From: a virus
Virus record (IMG/VR): IMGVR_UViG_3300013113_000858
Span: 1 to 64,000 of that record
DNA length: 64,000 nucleotides
Reading direction: 5' to 3' (one strand)
In this document: one piece after another, positions 30,921-40,862 of the stretch
Layout of the letters: the number at the start of each line of letters is the position of its first letter
Numbering within the stretch: position 1 is the first letter of the stretch
Notes under the pieces: model-generated
The model's input: only the letters and a program-made list of their open reading frames with translations
Database searches by the model: none
What the model was told of the DNA's origin: nothing
Made by a program: the position numbers and the translations under genes

Positions 30921-33900
30921 ATGGCAACCATCGACAAAAATAAAGATGTTAAACCTCTGGTTAGGATTGATTGGACACGCTCAAGTGTAGATGAACCGTT
31001 TTTCCAAGAAACTGAAACCAAAAAAGTTTTAAACCTAGATACAACTCTTCCAAATCGTTATTCCATAAGGGTTGATACCGAATTCACAGATACTGGTGGC
31101 GAAGATTTAGCTGCAAGAATGGAAAGTGCTAAATATATTGGTGTTTCCAAAATACTGGAGTTTTATAATAAAAAACCTGGCGAAGCAGACATTGGCATAG
31201 CTGAGGATTGGTATCTACCAGAAAGACCAGGGTCGAAATTAAGAGTATTGGTATCCATATCAGAAGATAATGTGGATAAAAGGGAAGCCTTGCCGATCCC
31301 TACAATATCTGAACTGCCAGCTCCTTGGGAAGAAATACAGTTTAGTACATTCAATTTAGATAAGAAGATAAAAAACATATCTGAACTTTTAAATAAATAC
31401 AAAAAAGAACTGGATGATCTTCGCGGAAAAGCCATTGGAATAGATATAACCTTAGAATATAATAATTTACTTAATTTTACCCCATCTTTGACATCACTCA
31501 TGAGTTCTAACGGCTATGTTTACGACTCATCAAACTCAAACCTTCTAACGATGGGGATTGACAAAGACTATAATGTTCTTTATACAATGTTGAATGATGG
31601 TAATGGGTATAACAATTTATATAACAAGTTTAACTTGTTTAAGAAAGCCCCCGCAATCAAAAATGATAGAACCATCTACTTTTTATCAAAATTAGATGAA
31701 TTAAACAAACTATCAAAAACAGATGATTATCCCTCGTTATCATCATTTTTTGATGAATATGTTTTAAATCCACCGATAATTGACTTCTCAAAGCCACCAC
31801 CACAAAGTTATGTTCCAGATGAAGAAGTTGACAGGATACACCAAGAGTGGTTAAAAGCAAGATTCCCTGGCCCAAAAACTCAAAAAGAACTAGAAGAGCA
31901 AAACAAAAAATTAGAGTCACAAAAAATGAAAGCAGAGCTTCAAAAACTGCTTGATAGTAAATCGGAATTTGTGAATGATTATTTAATCGGGTCGATTGGT
32001 TCTTTGTCAGATGGAATGGCTTGGGTTGATGGAAAAATTGATTATGTTTTTGACAACCTATTAAACAAATTTCCAATCCAAAATCTTATAACGTCAGCAC
32101 TTGAGTGTCTAGGGTTCAGAGGAACAGAATTTTGGGCCATTTCTAAACAGTTTTTAAACAATGCAGAGATGTTTTTAAAGGACTCCAACAGATTATTTGA
32201 TTTACCATTACAAAACTTCCCAGATGATTTTCCAATTGTAAATTATATGAAAGATATTGGAATTAAAATTTTAAACGGTATGCTGGAAGCCATCGTACAA
32301 ACATTAATTAAGATGGTTATGATGGTTTTGGAAGCTCTTTTAGACTTTTGTTCCGGTTGTGTTGGTCCCGGTGGCTCAAATTTTGCATTCGGCAAGCTAA
32401 ACCTAGGAGATTTAACCGCCAAACTCGGAGCAGAATTTGCCATGGGTGTTGTTGGTGCTGTGGATAATGGCCTACAACAATCAGGAGTAAAACAATTAAG
32501 TGCAGAGGTTGTAGAGCAAACAAACCAATGGGCAAAAAATCCAGTTTTACTACCAGGCGAAAAGAATGCAGTTAGTTTAATAACGAAAGAATCGGGAGAA
32601 TCAGAAGAGTTAAACAAAGAAGATTTACAGCAACAAGCATCCCAGATGAAGGTAATATCTGCCAAAAAAGAAATGAGTAAGTTTTTGGATGCAGCATCAG
32701 CAGTTTTAACACCTGGTGAAGCTGGCAACCTCTTGCTTGGGTGTAACGTCGGTAATGAACCGGTCAATGCAATTAGAAATTTGTTAGATAATTTTCCAGC
32801 AATTAAAGCTGTGATGGCCCCCAATGACATAAAAGACAGTGATATCAAGTCTTGGTTTAAAACTTTTGGAGATTTAGTTTCCGCACCAGCAATTTTATCT
32901 ACAATTGCAGACGTTAACGACTCTCTTCCTGAACAATTTCGGTGTCTGTGTGATGAAGATGAATCAAATCTGAGAGCAGATCTGTTAAATAATCGAGCAA
33001 CTCGCTCACAGATTGAAGAACAATTAGAAAAGTCAAAAGACAGAAGGGAAAAAGAGTTAAAAGACTTGGCAGACTTGTTAAATAAAGGAAACTTTATGGA
33101 CAATGTTCTTCCATCAATTTACTGCTCTAAGAATCCTGATGGAACAATTAAGCCAGGATTGATTGAGAATGATCACCCAAGCATGTCTTTTATGATGGAT
33201 AGCGTTCTCGATACGGTTTATGACAACATAGCTTTATCTTACAATCAGGATGTTGCGGGATTAATTCCGTCCATGATGGTGACTTCGCTTGGAGAAGAAG
33301 AGGTACAGAGAACAAACCGAGTAAATGTTCCAAATATTGGCTGGACACGAGTTTTAAATCCGAGATTTGTTGAATTGGTAAACCAAGGCGTTTATTCATA
33401 TGGTTCAGTTTCACACGATGCAATAAACCCAGGATTTTCTGGAAACCAAAATAAAGTATTTCCAGATGGTAGAACAGTGGATCAAAGAGGTCATCGCGGC
33501 TGGGCACAAGAAGAAGGTAAGTGGTTTGGGCTCGGCGGTGGTACTCCTGCCGACGCTGAACTTCAATACCCACACAACGCAGGACAATGGGATGCAGGCC
33601 AAACAAGACCAACCGGAGAACAAGAATACCAATGGGAAATCGCTCAATTAGCTGATGCTGCAATAAACAACACTCAAGCAGGTAGATATTCGTTAGACTT
33701 CAGATACAATGGTTCAAGATTCCCGACTAATGGAGAAATGACCGCGAAGTTTGGATATTCCCCAGTTCCAGTAAAAGCTTCTAAAAATTTAGGTAAAGAG
33801 TTCATTCCTGGTCTCAAAGATTCGTTTGAGAATTTTTGTAGCGGAAATAATTTAGAAATTTTTGATCGAGAGCAGTTTCATATTTACGGTTTCAATATTC

Positions 33901-36900
33901 CGAATAAAATACTAGAGCAAACTGGTATGAGTGTTGACCAGATTAAAAAATTATCTGATAATCAAGTTCAAAGCGCAGGATCAGTGGTAGGATTATCAAA
34001 TCAGCAAATGGGAGACGCCTTTACTGCAATATCTAAAGTGGCTTCTGCTATTCAAAAATCCAAATTTGAAATTGATTATATAGTTCCGTTTGGAAGTTCG
34101 CTCAATACGGCTGGGAAGCAATTAGATTCATTTGCACTCAGCGTGGTACTATCACCCATGGAAGATGGTCAAAGCAGCCCATATATGTTCCCCTTGTCTT
34201 TCCAGAGAAGCGACAAGACAATCGATGAAAAAGCAAATTATGTAATTTCTCTAAAAGGGTTGGATATTGCTACCGAAGCTGGCCCTCACATACCTCAAGA
34301 GAAATACTTTGTTAAATTATTAAAAGATTCTTGGAATAATGGCGGCTCTGTATGGAACAACAACGAACGTGTAACAGATAAGCCAATTTATGGGAGTGGA
34401 ATAGATAAAGTACCACAACCATCATCATTGCAATCTGATCCTATAAAGGATGAATATTATGATTCTGATGCCTATGATCAGATATTCAAGGAGTTATATT
34501 GCAGCTTTACTAATCAAATTGCAAAGTCTCCATATTTAGATGGCGCTAATATAAATAAATTAAACTTTCACCCAATGAGACAAATTGGTGGTCCAAATTG
34601 TAACCCCCACTTGCTAGATCTTGAGGCAATAAAAGATCGAATAAAGAAAGAATATACAGTCATACAATGCATAGAAGCTTCATACCCTAGCGTTGATGGG
34701 TTGGGTAGTAACAAAGATAATCCATTTGAACAAGCAAACTTCAGTGGTGCAGTCCTAACAGCAATTAGGACTTATACGATGGAAGTTTTATTGAGATCTG
34801 TTTTTTCCTTTTATTGGTTCCGATATCAGACAGCAGCAGATGTGGACCAATTGTTAGTAAGTTATATAGCAAATATAATAACTGGTGATATTAGTGCTAG
34901 AAGTAATCCCCCGAATACTGACGGTAACTATATTGTTATCTTTAAAGAGCAGGTCTTGAAACTTTACAACAGAAATCGTCCACCTGCTGAAAAACTGTCT
35001 AACTACAAAAAAGCACTTGAATATTTGGTTCGCCAACAAATTTTTTCTTGCACTCAAAGGCTATCAAATGTCGTCGGGTCTGTTGGAGAAACATCGATAG
35101 ATACGATCCTGTTAGAAGAGTGGCTTCCAACTTATAATGTCCCTAACGTGGATGGAAAGTCTTTAAATGCTTATGGTGAGTGGGCAAATAGATTTGAACA
35201 ACAACCTGAAAGTTTTTCAAATGCATCTGGCAAACAATTTGTTGAACCACAAGAAGCGTTATCTTTGGCTCCATATGGCGAACTAAGTGATGAAAAACTA
35301 GTTAATGGTCGTTTAGGTTTCGGATTAGCAAGAACACCAGAGATTCAAGTCCGAGGACCAGGAACCGGATTCTTTCATTTCTATCCTGTCGGCTCATTTT
35401 TTAGAGAATTTTATTCTGATCCTGTAAACCGTTCGACTGCTCAAGAGATGCCAAACGGTTCGCTGATCGGTCCTGGGCTGCCCAAAAATATTTGGTCATA
35501 TGAGGAGAGTACAACCTCAGAACCAGCCCCCAATTTAACATGGATTAGGGGAGACGCAAATTATCTATCCCGAAGCAAAGAGAACGCAGATAGGGAAAAG
35601 ATGATTTTGTGGAACTCTGCGCTTCTTCAATTAAACCAAAATAAAGATCCCACCATAAAACAAAACCCAGTTTATAAGTTTGGTGTTTCTGATTCTGAAA
35701 AACAAGGGATGGAAATAATAAACAATTTTATGTTTGCCTCAACGAAGTGGACGCCGCAGCGAAGGCAGGAAATCGCTGATGTTCGCGATATTAGCGAAGC
35801 AGATAGAAGAAGCGCAGCAGCCAAACCAGGATACCAGCCAGAAGATATACACTATTATCCTGGTTCATGGTTGAGAGTACACTCTAAGCAAGTCCGTCGA
35901 ACAGAAACAGTTGGGGTTGAACTTAAAGGCAATGATATATGGAGAAGAGTTTTTCCTGTTGGTAAAAACGGAAGTTCAATCCAAGATGTTCAAACCAGGC
36001 ACGTCGAAGAATCCGAAGAAGTAGGCTCAGTTCAGCGCAGGACTTATTCAGGAGTTGTATCCCCACCAGTTGGTGACGGAGACAATTTTAGTGAATTCGG
36101 TGAAGATTATGTTGTAGCAAGCAGGACAAGAAGCCAAAATGCAAGGATTACGGTCCAAACCCCAGTAAGGTGGGTGGAGATAGGTGGCGTTAGAACTGGC
36201 CCTTGGGTGTTTGACGGTAACTCTGAGGAATGGATTAATGAAGGTGGCCCCCTCCAAACACAGGATACTTTAACTAATACATTCCTTGGAACTAAAAATT
36301 CGTCCGGCGCTTATTCAGGCGGCGTTTTGACCCCAACAAGAGGTCGCCAAAGCACAAATCATCTAGCATATTTCCAACGAACTATTAATTTATTAAATTT
36401 AGGTAAAATACCTTATATGAGTTTGTTGGATTTCGATCTAAAAGATGGATTACTCATACTACAGTGGGAGCTTGAACACTGGAAATCTGTTCAGAGAGAT
36501 GACAATACATCTCCAGAATGGTTACAAGAATTAATAAACAAATATGAAAATATTTGGATCCCTAAATGGATCGAGGCTCATGATTTATTGCAGTCTGCTG
36601 CAAGTGAAAGAATGTTAATGCGCTCGTCGGTTGAGGAAAGGTTAAGAAATTACCCAGTTGCCCGTCGCGAAATGGCGACACCATTGACATTTGATATGTC
36701 GAATGGGAATATAATACAGGAAATCTATTTAAGAATCGAGGAGTTAGACGCTTCACCAGACCAAAAAGTGTTTGTAAATTATGATGACTTAGTAATGAAT
36801 CATCAGTTTGTGGATGATAGGGATGATTCTTTGAGAGGCGTGGTCAATATCGACGCCTTCCAGGACTATATCACTAATAAGTTCAAAAATGTTCCTGACC

Positions 36901-38639
36901 TAAACACACTAAAGAAGATTATTCAAGGTTTTGATCCGTTAAACGTGGAAGAATGCGGTGAAGATTTAAAGAAGCTGAAGTTTATTCCATTAGAAGATGA
37001 ACATCAAGAGTTGGAGTTAAGGGATTTCTTTTCCAAAATTAGTGTTGGTGTAAGAATTTCTTACATATCGCCACTGGAGGATTTCCAAGAAGTAAGCCAA
37101 CAACCAGCCCAGGGAACAGCAGTGGCTAATAATCCATTAGGCGGCGCACTTGAGACTGCTCAATCAGGTGTCGGAGATCGATTTTCGTCGGTAAGAACTC
37201 GAAATCCAAATTGGAGGAATGTAGCTCATAAAGAAAAAGCATATTTTGTTAAAGAAACTTCTGATGATAATACTCTTGAGAGAAGGGTGAATACGGTCCC
37301 AATTATTTCCTTTGAGTACCCGATCAATATGGAGGCAAATCTTGATATAAATCCTGGAAATGTCTTACATATTTCTGAAGAAACCCGTAAAAGACCTATT
37401 AGAAACATCCAAAACAGACCAACTGGTGTTATGGAAGAATATGTTTATGGATTGGGATTTTTTAGAAAACAATATGAAAATCATGTTAATCGGTATGACA
37501 AGAATCTGTTAAAGGGTCTGCAAGCAACACCAGAGTATAAGTTACTGTTTAAATATCTGTTTCCTCTAGATAGGATGTTAGCGATAACAAATGTATATTC
37601 CCACACATATGTTTCTGGTCTTAGAGAGATTGATGGTGTTTTTGATACTACGAAGGAAAATATAAAACAACTTTTCTTTATCCTCGACGGTTCAGGGAAC
37701 CCGTATTGCCCAACATATCCAAGCAACATGGACTTGATGGACGCTCTTTTGAACGGCTTGGATGTCCCTGGTATGGCTGGACAAATTGCAATGATGATAG
37801 CCAAAACTTCTCTGCTAATTTTTAAAGGCTTTATGGAAACAGCAGATCCAAACATAGCGATGACTCGTAAAGTAATTGATATTATTCACCTTTCCAATCG
37901 TGCAATTGCTCAAGGTCTATCACTTGCAAACCAAGCACAAGAAATAGGCACTTCAATTGGAGACTTGTTTTCAACTTGTGAGGGAAGTGCTGAAGATGCA
38001 AAAGAAAGGATTGTTGATGAAGCAAACCAAATGATTGGGTGGGCAAGAGAGATTCGAGAAACATCCCAAAGAGAACCCGAGTGGACTAAGGATAAGATAA
38101 TTTTAGAGGTTGGGATAAATTCTAAAAAAGTTAATGGAACATTTAAACTGCTTAACCTTATCGACCAAAATCCAAGTTGGACAGGGGAAAAAATATTTGA
38201 AGAGGCTCAGAAACAAAACCCCAACACTATCAATTTAACTAAGATAGCAGAGCAACAGTGTGATCTTGAAGGTTGCTCCTCCACAAACACTAGACCTCCA
38301 GGTGTTCCACCAGATGCTTGGTTCGACCCAATTGATCAAAATTTTATACCAGAACCACAAGCTTGGATGATTTCTTTGGCACTTTTCCCTGGTCTATTAT
38401 TTCCACCCCTCAACGGCATTCCGATGACACCCTTTGGTTTTGTTTACTGGGCACTTGATTACAAACCTGATCCCAACTGGTTACATGGGCCAGCTTCCGA
38501 AGATTTCTTGCACAAACTATTTAGTAAAGAAGCTGACGACGCAACCAGGGAATTGCTCGGCGCACCCCCTGCAAGTTGTGCAGTTGATTTAGGTTTGCCT
38601 CCACCTGGGGTGCCTGGACTAAGCGAAGGAGAGGAATAG
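30921..38639 (+). CDS. Giant virion protein (2572 aa), probably baseplate
   Basis: No homologue recognised. Residues 1-130 look like a folded domain; 140-170 and 320-350 are charged helices. About 450-530 is a hydrophobic helical stretch (NGMLEAIVQTLIKMVMMVLEALLDF), unusual for a tail protein, with a CxxC just after it. The middle (900-1900) is mixed alpha/beta, rich in Asn, Ser and aromatic residues. A C-terminal hydrophobic segment (AWMISLALFPGLLFPPLNGIP, about 2475-2495) is followed by a Pro/Gly-rich end. The place between the spike and gp25 argues for the baseplate. The hydrophobic parts could contact the host membrane or be buried in a hub. No sign of a frameshift over 7.7 kb. Confidence 0.72.
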   Translation: MATIDKNKDVKPLVRIDWTRSSVDEPFFQETETKKVLNLDTTLPNRYSIRVDTEFTDTGGEDLAARMESAKYIGVSKILEFYNKKPGEADIGIAEDWYLPERPGSKLRVLVSISEDNVDKREALPIPTISELPAPWEEIQFSTFNLDKKIKNISELLNKYKKELDDLRGKAIGIDITLEYNNLLNFTPSLTSLMSSNGYVYDSSNSNLLTMGIDKDYNVLYTMLNDGNGYNNLYNKFNLFKKAPAIKNDRTIYFLSKLDELNKLSKTDDYPSLSSFFDEYVLNPPIIDFSKPPPQSYVPDEEVDRIHQEWLKARFPGPKTQKELEEQNKKLESQKMKAELQKLLDSKSEFVNDYLIGSIGSLSDGMAWVDGKIDYVFDNLLNKFPIQNLITSALECLGFRGTEFWAISKQFLNNAEMFLKDSNRLFDLPLQNFPDDFPIVNYMKDIGIKILNGMLEAIVQTLIKMVMMVLEALLDFCSGCVGPGGSNFAFGKLNLGDLTAKLGAEFAMGVVGAVDNGLQQSGVKQLSAEVVEQTNQWAKNPVLLPGEKNAVSLITKESGESEELNKEDLQQQASQMKVISAKKEMSKFLDAASAVLTPGEAGNLLLGCNVGNEPVNAIRNLLDNFPAIKAVMAPNDIKDSDIKSWFKTFGDLVSAPAILSTIADVNDSLPEQFRCLCDEDESNLRADLLNNRATRSQIEEQLEKSKDRREKELKDLADLLNKGNFMDNVLPSIYCSKNPDGTIKPGLIENDHPSMSFMMDSVLDTVYDNIALSYNQDVAGLIPSMMVTSLGEEEVQRTNRVNVPNIGWTRVLNPRFVELVNQGVYSYGSVSHDAINPGFSGNQNKVFPDGRTVDQRGHRGWAQEEGKWFGLGGGTPADAELQYPHNAGQWDAGQTRPTGEQEYQWEIAQLADAAINNTQAGRYSLDFRYNGSRFPTNGEMTAKFGYSPVPVKASKNLGKEFIPGLKDSFENFCSGNNLEIFDREQFHIYGFNIPNKILEQTGMSVDQIKKLSDNQVQSAGSVVGLSNQQMGDAFTAISKVASAIQKSKFEIDYIVPFGSSLNTAGKQLDSFALSVVLSPMEDGQSSPYMFPLSFQRSDKTIDEKANYVISLKGLDIATEAGPHIPQEKYFVKLLKDSWNNGGSVWNNNERVTDKPIYGSGIDKVPQPSSLQSDPIKDEYYDSDAYDQIFKELYCSFTNQIAKSPYLDGANINKLNFHPMRQIGGPNCNPHLLDLEAIKDRIKKEYTVIQCIEASYPSVDGLGSNKDNPFEQANFSGAVLTAIRTYTMEVLLRSVFSFYWFRYQTAADVDQLLVSYIANIITGDISARSNPPNTDGNYIVIFKEQVLKLYNRNRPPAEKLSNYKKALEYLVRQQIFSCTQRLSNVVGSVGETSIDTILLEEWLPTYNVPNVDGKSLNAYGEWANRFEQQPESFSNASGKQFVEPQEALSLAPYGELSDEKLVNGRLGFGLARTPEIQVRGPGTGFFHFYPVGSFFREFYSDPVNRSTAQEMPNGSLIGPGLPKNIWSYEESTTSEPAPNLTWIRGDANYLSRSKENADREKMILWNSALLQLNQNKDPTIKQNPVYKFGVSDSEKQGMEIINNFMFASTKWTPQRRQEIADVRDISEADRRSAAAKPGYQPEDIHYYPGSWLRVHSKQVRRTETVGVELKGNDIWRRVFPVGKNGSSIQDVQTRHVEESEEVGSVQRRTYSGVVSPPVGDGDNFSEFGEDYVVASRTRSQNARITVQTPVRWVEIGGVRTGPWVFDGNSEEWINEGGPLQTQDTLTNTFLGTKNSSGAYSGGVLTPTRGRQSTNHLAYFQRTINLLNLGKIPYMSLLDFDLKDGLLILQWELEHWKSVQRDDNTSPEWLQELINKYENIWIPKWIEAHDLLQSAASERMLMRSSVEERLRNYPVARREMATPLTFDMSNGNIIQEIYLRIEELDASPDQKVFVNYDDLVMNHQFVDDRDDSLRGVVNIDAFQDYITNKFKNVPDLNTLKKIIQGFDPLNVEECGEDLKKLKFIPLEDEHQELELRDFFSKISVGVRISYISPLEDFQEVSQQPAQGTAVANNPLGGALETAQSGVGDRFSSVRTRNPNWRNVAHKEKAYFVKETSDDNTLERRVNTVPIISFEYPINMEANLDINPGNVLHISEETRKRPIRNIQNRPTGVMEEYVYGLGFFRKQYENHVNRYDKNLLKGLQATPEYKLLFKYLFPLDRMLAITNVYSHTYVSGLREIDGVFDTTKENIKQLFFILDGSGNPYCPTYPSNMDLMDALLNGLDVPGMAGQIAMMIAKTSLLIFKGFMETADPNIAMTRKVIDIIHLSNRAIAQGLSLANQAQEIGTSIGDLFSTCEGSAEDAKERIVDEANQMIGWAREIRETSQREPEWTKDKIILEVGINSKKVNGTFKLLNLIDQNPSWTGEKIFEEAQKQNPNTINLTKIAEQQCDLEGCSSTNTRPPGVPPDAWFDPIDQNFIPEPQAWMISLALFPGLLFPPLNGIPMTPFGFVYWALDYKPDPNWLHGPASEDFLHKLFSKEADDATRELLGAPPASCAVDLGLPPPGVPGLSEGEE

Positions 38640-38642
38640 CAA

Positions 38643-39038
38643 GTGGCGAACTCATTAACCCCAAAATTACCATTACACAAAAACACAGAGGAAGACTATA
38701 CCTCAATAAAAGAATATCGAGAGCTGGTAAAACAAAACTTTAAAAACTTGATGCTAACCGTCCCTGGTGAAAGAATTATGGATTTAGATTTTGGTATAGG
38801 CTTGAGGAGGTTCTTGTTTGAATTGGATACCCCAATTCTATATGGAAAAATTTCAGCAAGAGTTTCAGAGCAAGTCAAAAGATATTTGCCTTATGTTGAG
38901 ATATTAAATTTTCAATTTAGTTCGGGTCAAACCCCAAACTCTGGTGTTCCGATTAACGTTTTGCAGGTAAGTGTAGACTATTTAATAAAGCCATTGGAAT
39001 CAGTGGACAAACTAGAAATAACTTTACCAGGAAACTAA
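38643..39038 (+). CDS. 25-like: gp25-like baseplate wedge protein
   Basis: 131 aa, the normal size. EYRELVKQNFKNLMLTVPGERIMDLDFGIGLRRFLFE is the GPW/gp25 signature (the wedge lysozyme-like fold of T4 and type VI TssE), followed by the two helices and RYLPYVEILNFQF. It starts the sheath and holds the wedge core together with gp6. The start GTG (38643) has AAGGAGAGGA eight bases before it and lies three bases after the giant gene stop. Confidence 0.9.
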   Translation: MANSLTPKLPLHKNTEEDYTSIKEYRELVKQNFKNLMLTVPGERIMDLDFGIGLRRFLFELDTPILYGKISARVSEQVKRYLPYVEILNFQFSSGQTPNSGVPINVLQVSVDYLIKPLESVDKLEITLPGN

Positions 39039-39059
39039 TTATTCGATGAGGAAAGTCTA

Positions 39060-40862
39060 ATGCCATCTAATAAAAAATATCCAGCCATTAATTATACATC
39101 GAGAGACTTTAATTCCATCAAGTCCGATTTAGTAAATTACGCTAAGAGATATTATTCAAATACATATAAGGATTTTAGTGAATCTGGCTTCGGTTCCTTG
39201 ATGCTTGATACTTCTGCATATATTGGCGATATTTTATCATTTTATTTGGACTATAGCGTTAATGAATCTTTCCTTGATACTGCTCTAGAGTATGAAAATA
39301 TATTAAAATTAGGCAAACAAATGGGGTATAAATTCAACCCCAATCCATCATCCTATGGGACTGCGGATTTTTTTGTTATTGTGCCATCAAATACAAACGG
39401 GACTGGCCCTGACGAAACCTATATGCCGATTTTACAAAGAGGAAGTTCTTTGTCGTCAGTAGACGGAATAGGATTCATTCTGAACGAAGATGTGAACTTT
39501 TCTAATCCTAATAATGAAATTATTGTAGCTCGCGTAAACGAAGACACTGGTGCCCCTTCTTCGTATGCTATAAAAGCCTCTGGTCAAGTTGCTTCTGGTA
39601 GAACAGAAACCGAAGAAATTTCGGTGGGTGCGTTTAAAAAGTTCCCAAAATTTAAATTAAATGGAACAAACATAACAGAAATTATCTCAGTTGTTGATTC
39701 TACTGGTCATTCTTACTATGAGGTGGATTATCTTTCTCAAGATGTGGTTTATCGTTCGACTATAAACAGGGGTTCAGACAACAAAGTAACCCAAGAAACA
39801 ATTCGTCCATTCGCAGTACCTCGTAGATTTGTAATTGATAGAACAAGAAATGATGTCTTTTTACAGTTTGGCTTTGGTTCAGAAATCGACGACTCTAACA
39901 TCGACCCTGCTATCGACCCAAGCCGAGTTGTCATACATCAACATGCCAAAGATTATACAACTGATATAAACTTTGATCCAAGTAATTTCTTGGGGACCGA
40001 TAAGCTTGGCATTGCTCCAGCCAACACTGTATTAACAGTCACTTACAGAACCAACGACAAAAATAACGTAAACATCGGGTCAGATTCTTTGGCGAATGTT
40101 GATGCTCCAATAATCGATTTTGATGATCTTTCTGCTTTAGACACAGCAAAAGTTAATGAAGTGATCTCATCACTTGAATGCTCCAACACAGAGCCAATTG
40201 TGGGTGACGTAACATTGCCGACTGGTGATGAATTAAAGAAAAGGATATATAACGTCTTTGCTTCTCAAAACCGCGCAGTAACAGTTCAAGATTATAAATC
40301 TCTATGCTATTCTATGCCTCCTCAATTTGGCGCAGTAAAGCGTGTTAACGTGGTCAAGGATCCAGGGTCATTCAAAAGGAATTTGAATTTATACGTAATT
40401 TCAGAAGATGACGTAGGATTTTTAGAAAAAACTAACGATGCTATAAAAAACAATTTAAAAACTTGGCTAGATCAAGGTAGAATGATTAATGATACAATTG
40501 ATATAATGGATGCCAAAGTTATAAACATTGGCATAGAGTTTACTGCAATTGCAACCCTAGAAGCAAACAAGTATGATGTTTTAAGTAATGCTATTTCTCT
40601 TTTAGCTTCATCTTATGAAAAAAAATATGAAATAGGAGAACCATTTTACTTGACAAATATTTACAATGAACTGAATGGGATGGATGGTATCGTTGATGTT
40701 TCTCAGGTTAAAATAGTTAGAAAAGAGGGTGCAGGATATTCTGATCATTTTTATGACATTGATGCAAACTTTTCCGATGATGGGAGATATATTAAGTGTC
40801 CACAAAATGTAATTTTTGAAGTAAAATTTTCTGACACTGATATCAAAGGAACTATTAAATAA
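39060..40862 (+). CDS. 6-like: gp6-like baseplate wedge protein (baseplate J family)
   Basis: 600 aa. ESGFGSLMLDTSAYIGDILSFYLDYSVNESFLDTALEYENILKLGKQMGYKF near residues 40-90 is the N-terminal signature of gp6/gpJ wedge proteins. EELKKRIYNVFASQNRAVTVQDYKSL (about 395-420) and GEPFYLTNIYNELNGMDGIVDV (about 525-545) are the conserved C-terminal segments. It forms the dimer ring of the baseplate with gp25 and gp7. The start has GAGGAAAG a few bases upstream, and the stop TAA overlaps the ATG of the next gene. Confidence 0.87.
   Translation: MPSNKKYPAINYTSRDFNSIKSDLVNYAKRYYSNTYKDFSESGFGSLMLDTSAYIGDILSFYLDYSVNESFLDTALEYENILKLGKQMGYKFNPNPSSYGTADFFVIVPSNTNGTGPDETYMPILQRGSSLSSVDGIGFILNEDVNFSNPNNEIIVARVNEDTGAPSSYAIKASGQVASGRTETEEISVGAFKKFPKFKLNGTNITEIISVVDSTGHSYYEVDYLSQDVVYRSTINRGSDNKVTQETIRPFAVPRRFVIDRTRNDVFLQFGFGSEIDDSNIDPAIDPSRVVIHQHAKDYTTDINFDPSNFLGTDKLGIAPANTVLTVTYRTNDKNNVNIGSDSLANVDAPIIDFDDLSALDTAKVNEVISSLECSNTEPIVGDVTLPTGDELKKRIYNVFASQNRAVTVQDYKSLCYSMPPQFGAVKRVNVVKDPGSFKRNLNLYVISEDDVGFLEKTNDAIKNNLKTWLDQGRMINDTIDIMDAKVINIGIEFTAIATLEANKYDVLSNAISLLASSYEKKYEIGEPFYLTNIYNELNGMDGIVDVSQVKIVRKEGAGYSDHFYDIDANFSDDGRYIKCPQNVIFEVKFSDTDIKGTIK

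Noticed and set aside
32243-33103. 286-aa open frame on the minus strand inside the 2572-aa gene
   Set aside because: It is Ser/Leu/Phe-rich with no family motif and no ribosome site, fully covered by a continuous sense gene; it is a compositional shadow.
33190-33663. 157-aa minus-strand frame and a 78-aa one in another frame
   Set aside because: Both overlap the same giant gene and look like frame shadows of its codon use.
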